Positions 11,697 through 22,668 of a DNA stretch of 64,000 nucleotides are shown here, piece by piece (within the stretch, counting starts at the first letter, position 1; every line of letters starts with the position of its first letter). The translations under genes were made by a program, and so were the position numbers. The stretch comes from Diplosphaera chodatii (Eukaryota > Chlorophyta > Trebouxiophyceae > Prasiolales > Stichococcaceae): NCBI GenBank assembly GCA_032358165.1, contig JAALGY010000023.1, positions 3,224,001-3,288,000 of the forward strand, in the 5' to 3' direction. The notes beneath the pieces are model-generated. The model was not told the origin of the DNA. It worked only from the letters and a program-made list of their open reading frames with translations, and made no database searches.

Positions 11697-14600
11697 TCAG
11701 CGAAGTAGGCGAGCCGCTACCTTGGACAGCAGCGCATAGATGTCGGGTGAGAACACGAGGAATGTCGCAAGGAGGATCCCCTTGAAACGTATCTTGGCTG
11801 TGTCGTACTGGAAGGCGGAGCGCATCAGGTTGCTGGCAGCCTCATATCGCTCAGGTGTGGTTGGCTCCTGGCGCACGCAAAAGCCATTGCTCAGCAACTT
11901 TGGAGCCTGCTTCCTGCTGGCTTCATGTTGACCACGCGGCTTCAACAGACAGACATACAGCTGGCAAGGCTGCAAGTGCAGTTGCACACAGCGACCTCAA
12001 AAACCAGCATGATGATCGTTGTTGCAGTGCATGCCGCGCAACATGCTCAGGCATAGCATCCGGCAGCATGCAATTATGGCAGCAACTGGCATGTGTGGCC
12101 TGCACACCTGGGCCTTACGGGGATGTTTCTGCTTGTGGTGGGCCTCAAGATCAGCCACAAACGCCTCTGTTGCCATGTGCACCCGTGTGTCGCGCCGTTC
12201 CTTGCTGTCTAAAGCCATCCCCTGGTCGGTGAACATCAGCAGGTAAGGTTGCTTGTGAAGTGAACTACTGCATCAGTCAGAGTAATTGTACATATCCTTT
12301 CAGAAAGGCAGCACTGCAGTCGGAAGCTATCATGCGTGCTGCATGCCAGTGACACATGCAGCTGCTTGTTACTGGCGACATGCTGCAGGACGAGATGCTG
12401 ATGTGTTGTGCTGCAAGGATGTGCATATTTAAAGCAACACAAAGTGTTCGTGTTCTGGTGCGATGCTCTGCAACCAGAGCAGACCAGATAGATGTCATCA
12501 GACGTCACCAGATCGAAGCGCTGGTTGTTCACTGCATCCAGCAGCCGGTTTCCAGTCTTCTTTGGAGGCGCGAACTCGGACGTCTTGTACTTCTGGATTG
12601 CATCCGGATCTGGCACCCTTCCAGCAGCCCGTGTTCGCAGCGCAGTGCGCAGCTGCAGCCGCCTGTATGAGTGGATGTCAGTCAGCCACCCCGAATCATT
12701 CCGAAGCAATGATCCACATCCAAGCCAACAGATAGCGTTCCATGAGAGCACCACCAGCATCGACATTGCCGGCATGTGGGTACGTCCTGCATGCTTGATT
12801 CTCTTGACCGCTCCGCTGCGCATCAGCACGGCACACGGTGGTCAACATGCGGAAACATTCACCTGTTGAATGTCTTGCGTGTCGCGATGATGAGTCCACC
12901 TCCAGATCCCACAGCGGGGCCGGTGACATGCGGCCATGCAGTCGGCTGCGAGCGCACCGTGCTGCTGCCTATGGGGCATGAAGCGATGGTAACTTGGTCA
13001 GAAGCAGAGCAAAATAGCTGGGATCTCATACACTGTCAGCAGTATTGATTTAAGTGTCAGATGCATGGCTCTTGATTCATTGTGACCAGGCATTGATCAA
13101 AATCGCGCGTGCATCGCATCAGAGATGTTCATGCTGGCTGCAGTGTCCGACGACAACCAGGTCCACCTTGAGTTGTGCTCAGCCGAATCAGTAGGCAGTG
13201 CAAGGATACACATCAGGCTCAGAAGAAATGTTTGCGATTGCTATGATGGACATTGTCTGCACCTCGCATGACTGCCGTTGGCGCGAGCATTGCGATTGGT
13301 GATGCACGCTCACGTGAATTGTACCCTTGAGATCGCTGTGATATTATAAAGCGCTAGCATATGTAATGTTGCGGTGTGGCTTGCTGCTCGATGCTTGACG
13401 AAGCTGTCGGAGGCTGCCCATCAGCACTGGGGTGCACTTCAGGGTGGCCATGTGTATGCACAGAACTGGGTACTGATATCTGGGCACACTGTAGTTTCGC
13501 AGATAGCTTGCCAGTCACTAAAGGAACCATCTGCTGTGCTCGCGCAATGCAGCGTCCCTGTAATGTGCATGTTACCCACGAACTGGTCATGCATGCATGC
13601 ATGCATGCTCGCTGCTCATGCATCCGCTGCCTAACCATGCATATGCGACAAGCAAGGCTACAAACCTGTGAGGTTGATGCACCGCGTAATGTGCGTGAAG
13701 TCAAAAAGGTGACCAGCATGTTGCAGCTGCTGATGCTGACTGTGACTACTGGCGATGCTACGCCTCCATACTGGCTGCAGTCTCGTGGCACCTGCTGGCG
13801 GCATGCCACCTGCTGCCTTTGCTCGGGCTTCCATTGCATATATCCTCCGGAGTAGCAACTCCCAATTGCCGCACACCCCGCTGCGGCGTCAAGGCTGTTC
13901 TACATCCGGCCCTGCTGATGGAGCAGGAGATCGTCTGCAGGCAGCTCGAACAAACCGTCCACCTCGTTGAACTGCTGGACCAGCTCGCTGCGGGGCACCC
14001 AGTGGTACTTCTGCTCCAGGCTGAACCTGCAGTAGACATCCACAACTTCATCGATGGACATGTCCTGTGAGCAGACTGGCGACCATACATTTGCAGCACA
14101 GAAGGGTAATTCAGCATACAGTCCGTTCATCAGACGTACGGCCAGGCATGATGCTGAGGTTAGCTGGCGTGCTCACCAGATGCGCTGTAGATTGTCAGTG
14201 GCCCTCTGGCGCTCTATGTGGCCAGTGATGATATCTGCAGCAACAAGGCAGCCCTCTGTCACGCAGCTGCTTCGCTCTGATGTGGAGCGAGGACGTTACC
14301 ATGCAGGACTACAGGCTATGTTAGCTGTCTTGACACACCCATAATGCTGCAGGTGACGGGTAGGGCCGCAAGAGCAACACAGGGGTTAGGGGCGTATGCG
14401 CACATCCGGAGTTGATGAGCGGCAGTGGCACAAGGCCGTAGATGGCGATCATGGGGAGGTAAGGAGAGATCGCTGCTGCAAGGTTGGCAGAGGTCAAAAC
14501 GCCGTCGCCATACTGATCCAGGGCCTCCCAGCCCAGCAAGCCCAGCGTCAGGTATGTGAAGGTGCGAGCGTGGAGGATGGTCCTGCAAAGCAGATCAAGC

Positions 14601-15591
14601 AGGAATCTCATGCGTGCTTGTCCTGACTCCTCCTGTTTGGGCGTGCACTGTATCCATCGTTGAAATTCGTTCACACACAAACATGAATATCATGTTCGAA
14701 GCTGGCAGCAGCATGTCGACTTTGATGGCACGACCCCACTGACTGCTTGCTACGCTGTCAAGTCAGGCACACGTGCACAGAGAGGAGGCCAGGTGTTGAG
14801 CATGTTGCGGCGAGAACGCACTTCAAACATGCCACGTCAAGGTCTGACATAGCGTTGCCGACCTCTATCATCTCTGCTCTGGTGGGCTTGACCTGCGTGA
14901 AGCACGCAGCAGGTCATCAGGCCGATCACACGGTATATTCCTGTGAAGCAGGCGAATGACCAGCTGTCGTCAGGACTATAGTGCAACAGTGTGGCAGGCA
15001 TATCGCAGACCCAGGTCACAGTACGATTCCGACAGCCTGATTCATGACTCATGCAAGCACACGCATACTTTGCGCATCACACCTTCAGCTTGCTGGGGTC
15101 GAAGCAGCGGAGCATGTTGGTACGCTTCTGGCGCCACTCGTCATCCTCCCAACCGTTCTTGCGTGCCTGCTCACACTGATGCAAGCAGCTGTCAAAGGAC
15201 GCTCCGCGGCCTTGATGGGCTGCAACGGCTTGCGCCAGGCCACATATACACGATCACCGTGCAATGAAAGCAGCCATGCCACTGCTGCCTGATGCACATA
15301 TGGCTGGTGCAACCAACGGTACGTAACATGTCTATGGGTATCGTATCTACGTGCGGTGACCCGCGGTGCGCAAGCTGTCAAGCATGCAGATGCATGTGGA
15401 ATCTGCCCATGCTTAGGAGAGCGCACCCGCTGAATCTTCTGCTTGCGGATGATGGCCGTCAGCCAGCGTGGTTTGAGCAGCAGTGGCGGCCGCTTGGCTG
15501 CGCCTGTGTCGCTGATGCTGTGCGCATGTCCATCTTGCTTCCTGGCAGCGAGTGGAACCGCGCCTGGAGTACCAAAGGGCGGCGGGCACAT
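11697..15591 (-). CDS. Unknown protein, probably membrane-anchored at the C-terminus
   Basis: I do not recognise this gene. Minus-strand coding blocks in order: a Met at 15591 followed by MCPPPFGTPGAVPLAARKQ and a basic stretch (LLKPRWLTAIIRKQK); WEDDEWRQKRTNMLRCFDPS near 15090-15170; an exon with RTFTYLTLGLLGWEALDQYG and a hydrophobic IAIYGLVPLPLI near 14410-14590; DEVVDVYCRFSLEQKYHW and FNEVDGLFELPADDLL near 13920-14060; LLLRRIYAMEARAKAAGGM near 13800-13860; KYKTSEFAPPKKTGNRLLDA near 12500-12660; FTDQGMALDSKERRDTRVHM near 12130-12240; and a final exon ending in a hydrophobic ILLATFLVFSPDIYALL before the stop at 11697. Several exon junctions are unresolved. The basic N-terminus could be organelle-targeting, and the last 30 residues look like a membrane helix. 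It separates PARP copies B and C and shows no relation to them. Confidence 0.5.
13588..13608. repeat. (CATG)n microsatellite
   Basis: About five perfect CATG units in an intron of the unknown gene at 11697-15591. TGCATGCA palindromes are common throughout the window, for example at 26270-26290. Confidence 0.8.
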
Positions 15592-16626
15592 CGACCTGGA
15601 AACAGTACGGTGTATCAATGCTGGTTATAGAACATCTCTTCATGTGCACGGCTGCAGGTGGCTGTTGGAAGTCCATATGCGCTGGGCAAACTGCAGTGCA
15701 TCGAGTTTCATGGCGAAGCCATGAGCACGCGCGTGCAACGATGAAGATTCAGCACAGTAATTGTGCTGCGGCGTTTAAGATGCCAGCAGTTGACCTACCT
15801 TGGCTTGCAGAAGGTTGCCTGTCTGCCAGCGGAGAGTGGCATGCCGTGTGCGTCCATGCCGTGCGTGCAGAGTTGCACAAGGGCACACCAACCAGTCTGC
15901 ATTACGACGCTCGCTGTCAGATAGGAGAACACAGAAACTATGCAATATATGTTTGGCATAGCGATGCGGTCTTTGCTGCACGCGTCTTTGCTTCTCTGCC
16001 GTCCACACTTCGATGGGATTGCAGAAAGAACCACGTTCGGCGCCGAACAGCCCGATGCACAACCACATGTCACGCATCACTTCTGACATCAGCCTTTTGA
16101 TGAGCTGTCATGGGTGCCTGCTGTGTGGTCAACGGTGGAATGAGCCGATGCAAATCTTCTGCTGCGCTGCTGCGCTGCGCTGCGGAGCTCTGTCTGCGCT
16201 AGCCTGCCTGCTTTCGCTGTTGCTGGTGATACAGCACCCTGAATGTCTGTAGAAGATACTGCGATGTGACTGAAATTGCTCACTTGATTGCTTGCCACTG
16301 CTAGCTGATCAAGGCTCTGTCGAGTGCCGAAGGCTGTGTTCAACCACCCTTGAGCACCATCGCTTGCTGGGGGGCCATCTCGTGTGGTTGCTTTTCAGCC
16401 ATGTCATGGTACTATAACTGATGGAAGATATCTATCTGACAGACACTTGGATCCTAGCCTTCTGGCCTGGTCTTGCATGCACAGCTGCCTGACGCCTGAG
16501 CCGTCACTCCGCATCCCTTCAATCGAGCTACTGGTCAGTTCCAGGTGCACTCTGGCAGATGTGCGGATGCCACACGCCTACAACACAGCCGTCATGATTA
16601 GGCCCTTGCAAACATACGCGCTGCTC
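15592..16626. other. Intergenic region downstream of paralogue C
   Basis: About 1 kb between the unknown gene (reading left) and PARP copy C (also reading left). I searched it for the terminal VYDN..QAYPEY exon that copies A and B possess and did not find it. No other exon is supportable. Confidence 0.35.
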
Positions 16627-19600
16627 CTATACTATAGAACGTCCTGACTCCCTTACTGCATATATGTGGCTGCCGCTGGTGCTGTCGGCGTTGGCTGGCG
16701 GCCGCCGCATGCTGGGAGCACCCTGCAAGCAGAGATTACAATGCACTGCGTGAGCTACAACAGTTCCAGCCAGAGATAGAGAGGGATCTGTTGTCCGCAC
16801 GAAGGATGCAGCAGTCCTGCAAACAAGCTGCTGGAGAACGTGAGCCTACTGAGCATGAGGAGGTGCAGACAACTGTCTCTCATGCTGGCTCCATCCATCA
16901 GCATGGCACACCTGGCAATATGGCCAGATGCTGAGCTTTGCTCGCAGGCCAACTTCAATGCATATGACTCACCGGCACAGTACGGCCCAGCGTGACGCGG
17001 CACAGGGTCACCATGATGGCCCCCGCACATGGCGATGCCAGCGTGCCTGCAGCAAAGCACTAAACCCTCAGCACATCCAGCAGCGCCGCATGGGTGACAT
17101 GCCACTCGATCCAACAGCAAGGCGCTGCCAGGTCCAAGCAGCAGGTGCACTCTGCTCGTTGTGTGGTCGACATGCCATGACACTCTGGCTGATGCCATCA
17201 CAGCAGCACTGAGCTGCACACGACTGTTACATCATCTGAAGACGGGACACTCACTTGACTGCCGGCCAACATGGCTGACATGGGCAACCCCCTGCTCGAG
17301 TGACTCAGCTGGCAATGTCGGGTCACCACTGAGACCAACAGCTGCTTGGTGCGACGCGTGCAGCGCCTGCGTCGCCTCCCGCTGCAGCGTTGTCACTCGG
17401 GAATGCACTGCTGCCACCCGCTGCACTGCCTGCAGCCAGGAAGCCCCGCAGCAGAGTCAGCCAACTAGAATCTCGCTAACATGGGAAGCACGTGCCATGC
17501 CTCCGCCATGTACTAGACACACTTGCTAGCATGCACTGCAGTCATCAGGGTACCAGAGGTCTGGTGTGGTTCAACAGTTGTTGCTTGAACCCACCTGCAT
17601 GACGGCTGCTTCACGATTGTTGACCAGGGCGCAGCTGGCATGCAGCTCCTGCTGGTCCCGGCACAGCGACATGTGCTGGTGCGCCAGCTGCTGCTGCGAG
17701 ATGTATGGATCCCACCCATGCTGCAGACAAGCAGACAAAAACATTTACCCGGTCTGCAAACATACATGCATGACTACACCGCAGCAGCTGCGAAGCATCA
17801 CTGTGCCTGTGTTGAAGGGCGGCGCGATCACTGTTTGCAGGTGTTCAATAAGCCAAAGGGTGCTGTGTTCCCATACAAGGAATTCAATACCAGACAGGGC
17901 CCTTCAGGCCAACGCGCATTGCACAGTGTGCCGAAACACTCTGATCTGGCCCACTGCTGGGCAAAATGCATGGTCGCATGTAGGTGGTAGGGTGTAGCAG
18001 ACAGGTGAGGTGCAGTTCATACCGGCACGGCGGCAGGGCTGAATGAGAGGTGCCGCCAGCAGTGCTGGTGGAAGGCAACTGCGTTGTTGTAGTGTGTTGT
18101 GGCCGTGTGACAGGCACGCTCTGCAGCGGCCAGGTCCTGCTTTGCCTGCTGCGCCGCCTGCTGCGCTGTCACCTGGTCTGCTTGTGCCTGCAATGCAAGG
18201 GCCCAGCAGCTCGTGTACTTCAACCTGTACTGCTGATGAGGATTGCATTTGAGCAGCTCGCGTCGGAAGCATGTGTGGGACACGCCCCGTAGTCGAGCAG
18301 TAGCCGCCGTACAGGGTCACAAGCCAGCGGGCCATACTATATGCAAGGTGTCCAGGTACCAAGCAAGCAGATGCTCAGGGGTATTGCCATGCCCTTCCGA
18401 AATGTGTGCCCACCTGCTGCAGCTCACGTTGCGCGCCCATGACTGCTGACTGCGCATGTTGCAGCCTGTGTGCGCATGCACTGGCCTGGACCGGTTGCGC
18501 AGCACCCCTTTTGCTGGCCTGCAGCACAGCATCTTAGGGATGTGAGACGCCATAGATTGGGACTCTGGGTGCAACTTTTGGTTCAGACGCAGGCGAGAGG
18601 TGCGGCAGAGCAATCTAACATAACAACAGTCCGAGGCTGCCAGGAAGCAGGTGTGTGCTGCGGATGGCAATGTGCTGGCGAGCATATAAGAGCCCGACAG
18701 CAGTAACAGACTCAGACAAGGTGGGATTTACTTGTCGACAGCAAAGCTCACCCGATCGACGTACTCTAGAGCGTAGGAGAGGTGGTCTGCAAAGTAGGAC
18801 CCGGCACCCAGAGAACCTCCCATGTTGGACACGCGGATGTCAAAGCCTGCAAGAAGCATTATGTGTGCACTAGAACTGGTCACAGGGGTAGACCACCTTG
18901 GTGTAAAAAGTAATTGAGATCAACGAGACTGGGAGCATATGGGTTTAGGTCTGAAGCACAGGGATACCTTCCCGCGTGATGAGCGCCAGCGTTGCTGCGC
19001 AGCAGTGACCACAATACAGTGAGCTCGTACACATTGGATTCAAGCTGCAAACCTGAAATCAATGCTTGCAGGCAGCATTAGCACACCAGGGTACAGCAGA
19101 ACTTGCACAACACAGCACCTGGCGTGGAGCCGTGGAACAGAAGGCTTCCTCCGCCCTTTGCGCTGCCAGCCAGCTCCACTACCTGCATGTCGTGCAGCCA
19201 GGCTCAGCAATCAGATGTCATTGCAACGTCCAGCGTCACTGGCAGCTCATGTTGTACAGATGTGGTGACATGTCATCGAGCCTCTGCACGGCACCTCATT
19301 GCGGCGGATGATGTACTTCGTCCACAGCCGAAGGTTCTGCACCCTGTCGATTTGGATGATGCGTGACCTGGGCACCTGCGTGCACATCATTGGCCTGGGC
19401 GCCAAGCGAGTTCGCTTCATCTCATACCCGACAATCCTCCTGTGCACTGCCAGACCTTGCTTGCTGCTAGGCTGCCAAATGATGCAGAGTGCAGCAGGCT
19501 GCATGATGGCTATGTGACACACCAGCAGTTCCCACGCCCAGCAATAACATTGCGCCGTGTCATCCCCTAGCTGAGTATGGACATCAGCAGCACCGCTGCG

Positions 19601-21555
19601 AATCACTGGAAGTGAAGACATACCTGGGTGTGCATGTCCAGCGGGCCTGCCGCTTGCGCGGGGGTGGCAGCAATGTGCAGTGTGCAGAGGACGTTGCCAA
19701 ACTTCAGCTTGTCCCCGCTGCGCACGCCATATCGGCAGCCCGGTGGTATGGCCATCGATGCGGAGTCATGGACGATGAACGTCTGTGCAGTGCAGCAGTG
19801 GTTGTCAGGATTGCAATGTATCAGCACGGTGCAGGTTGCAATGAAACTTCTATGATCGGACGCACCTTGTTGCGTGACCTCATATCCTCGATAAAGCAGC
19901 GGCAATCGTCCTCAAGGTCTAAGCAAAGTCAGACGATTTCGTTGAACGTTCAGCAGGAGGGCAAGGCATCAACCAGCGCAGAGCCATGCATGCAAAGATC
20001 ATATGCTCACAGATGATGGCGTGCTTGCTGGTGATGGCAGCAAAGCGCAGCAGCAGCACCGAGACGGGAACACCGCCGCCATGCTCTGCCCGCGAAGCCA
20101 CCACTCGTTCACGGTTCCAACCCTCGACGTCACTCTCCCGCCCAATGACGTTGATGCCCTTGTATAGTGGATGGAGGTGGCCACCAATCTCGAGGGAGCC
20201 AGCCTGTATGCAGGTTTGCGAGTGAGGTCACTGTCGGTTTTCTCAAGGTGGAGGAGAGGTCAGCTGAGCCGACCCCACATCAACCTCACACCAAGCACAG
20301 CAGGTCAGAAGCTGCTGAAAACATTCCGGAGGCCTTCTGCATGTATAAAAGGGCTTTCAGCAGGCTGTACAAACTTGAACGAGTCGGCTGTCAGTGCTTG
20401 GTCCAGTGGCCTGCAATTGCACATCACAAGCAAGCAGGTGGTCCTGCCGAGACACACAGAGGAGACCCCTTGCCAGCAGCTCACCGCCTTGCGCCGGTCA
20501 ACAGCCTCCATGATGCTCTCCACCTCCTCGCCCTGCCGCCCCTGGCCGCCCAGGTCCAGCGTCACATACTCCACAGCCGCCGCCGAGTCTCTGACCGGCG
20601 ACCAGTGCCCCGGGCGGGGCGCCAGCGGCGTTTCGCCCTCCGCGGCCGCCTTCCTCTCCTCCTGCAGTGACTGTTGACGGTGGCGGCACCCTTGTCAGTG
20701 TATGAATGACGGAAACAGCTGCACCTGTTGCCGCCACACAGTCTGCAGAAAGCACTCCACAAGGCTATCATGTGACGGCAAATGGATATGCCAGCTTTTC
20801 GACTGCAATTTTCCCAACAGCACAACACCGCCACGCATACAATTCGTACTTAGGAACCCCTGATTGGACTCTACCTGCAGCTGCGCTTGTAGCTGCGCCA
20901 CCTGCACTCGTGCTGCCTCCAGCTCGGTGTGCGCATCGCCGACATGTGCTGAGGCTGCTACACATGGCGGTGTGGGTGCCAGGTCAGCGAGCTCCTCCAG
21001 CTGCATGTCAAATGGACGTGCCTTTGCAACGACAAAGGGGTATGGCAATGCTGCTAGCAGCAACAGGTATGTGTGTTGACCTGCAGTCACTGCATGCAGT
21101 GGACCTACCGTCTCCAAGTTGCAAGCAGTAGAACATCCGTCGTGATGTACCTTTTCAGTTGCTGCATTGGCGGCGCACGCGGCATCGACTAGCTGCGCCT
21201 CCACAGTGTTCAGGGTGTCATCATCCGTGATGTCGATCAGCGAAGAGGTCGGCTCCAGCAACTTTCTCGCATGTGCATGCGCAGCAGGCACATGCTGCTG
21301 TGTCGAGTGTACGCCGCCCAGCTGAGCTGTGCCATCTGTCTTTCGCAGCCACTTCAGTGGTCGGCGTTCTGTTTTAGGCAAGAAGCAAAGTTGTGTGCCG
21401 TCCAGACGGGTCGTGTGTCCTCCCAGCGATGATACAGACTATAGGGTGTGTCAGTCATGCACCAGTGGCAGCAAAGACGCACCTGAAGCGTTCTGAGTAT
21501 TCTCGTCCTCGTCGTCGTCGACGGTCAGGTCCACCACGACATGCTCCGCTGCCAT
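16627..21555 (-). CDS. FHA-containing PARP-type ADP-ribosyltransferase, paralogue C
   Basis: The ATG at 21555 opens MAAEHVVVDLTVDDDEDEN (SIM-like core plus acidic run). A helical, coiled-coil N-terminal region follows (about 20880-21370). The catalytic domain begins with RPGHWSPV and EEVESIMEAVDRR (about 20490-20620). A complete FHA domain is then inserted (19624-20203, listed separately). The domain continues with RIIQIDRVQNLRLWTKY (about 19290-19380), LLFHGSTP (about 19120-19190), TLALITREG (18970-19002) and GFDIRVSNMGGSLGAGSYFA (about 18745-18850). Coiled-coil exons (about 17230-18540; VTAQQAAQQAKQDLAAAER) interrupt it, then MVTLCRVTLGRTVP (about 16975-17045) and SMRRPPANADSTSG (about 16657-16735). 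I could not find the last exon with QAYPEY seen in A and B. The given end is the first stop after reading through the donor at 16656, so this copy may lack its last strand or use a distant exon. Confidence 0.72.
19624..20203 (-). other. FHA domain module inside the PARP catalytic domain of paralogue C
   Basis: The first exon of the module (20203-20011) reads AGSLEIGGHLHPLYKGINVI then GRESDVEG, later ITSKHAIIC. A second exon near 19863-19920 reads CFIEDMRSRNK. The third reads TFIVHDSASMAIPPG, GVRSGDKLKFGNVLCTLHI and ends at 19624. Conserved FHA features are visible: the GR of the first loop, the S-K-H phosphothreonine-binding element, the S-x-N loop and GDKLKFG near the end. Both outer borders fall in phase 0. 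The module sits where copy B has a plain intron after the ...AVERCKT segment. FHA domains bind phosphothreonine, so this would link the enzyme to phosphorylated partners. Confidence 0.82.
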
Positions 21556-22056
21556 GGTGAGCACACTGCACGGCCTGCCCTGTTCAGCGCCCCGCCCGCT
21601 CATCATGCTCAGTGCTTTACGTCTCGTAATTGGCATCTGCATGCATGAAGGAGGCTGAAGCCTGCGGTCAGCCAACTTGATTGAACAACATGAACGTACT
21701 CGTATATTTCATGTCTTGTCGGACGGCTTTACTTGCAGCAAGTCGCATGCAGTATCGAGATGTCAGCTGACTCTGCCACATGCCACATCTGCACTGCGGT
21801 GGAAACACACCTTGTGTTGGAATCGTTTGTGATCGAGGCTATCAGCACAAACGCAACACTAGCCAGCAGTCCGGCAAAGTTGCCGCATTGCAGGTTTCAG
21901 CTTGCTGGCTCGCAAGGATCGGCTCAGCAGTGGACCCGCAAACCAACCGCCAATCAACCAAGCCTGCACGCACCGAACAATCATGCTGCTCAAAAGAGCT
22001 ACGTTGCCTTTCCACGCGCGAGTAATGCTGCTGCGGCAGCTCAGCCGTATCGGACC

Positions 22057-22290
22057 ATGGCTCCGACACACGGCCCCTCACGTGGCCTTGCTTGATGACC
22101 AACGAGGCGAACAGCGCTGATATGTCAATACATGCAGGCCAAAAATTGCTACTTGCTGTCAGCTGGACTTCCGAGACAGCTCTGATCAGTACCCAACGGT
22201 AGCTGCACTGCCCTCCTGATGCAGGCGTACCCAGCTGATCGCTCTGTCATGCTGTTGCCTGCGATCACGTCGGTATCAATGCTGCAATCT
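22057..22290. repeat. Upstream segment shared with paralogue B (copy 2)
   Basis: Counterpart of 11008-11260, upstream of paralogue C. The shared blocks are in the same order with scattered mismatches. The rest of the intergenic stretch 21556-22668 shows no gene. It should carry the promoter of copy C and the 3' UTR of neither neighbour except the short tail of the gene ending at 22669. Confidence 0.6.
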
Positions 22291-22668
22291 GAAGGATATC
22301 ATTGTGCAGCTGCGACATGAGAAAGGCGGTAATAAGACGTAGCAGGTTGGCGACAAGCAATGCGTCATGCTGCGTGCTGCGTTCGCTCGAGGGTGGGTGA
22401 GAAGCCGCAGCAACCGGTATGATCTGTTCACCCCTTGCACAGGTATCAAGCAGGAAATACAGGTTACAGCACAGCTGCCAGTGCACGGCAGGGCAATAGA
22501 GCGTCGGTGAAGTGCAAGCAAATAGTCTACTGCCTTCTGTGCGACGCTGTGACAGGCTACAAGAGGTGCATGTTTGTTGACCGTAGAAGCCAACGGGCTA
22601 CTACTCAGCAACTCTGCGGCTTGTGACTGCAGACGCTCCGGGCCGTTGGCGGTGCCATGGCTGATCCA

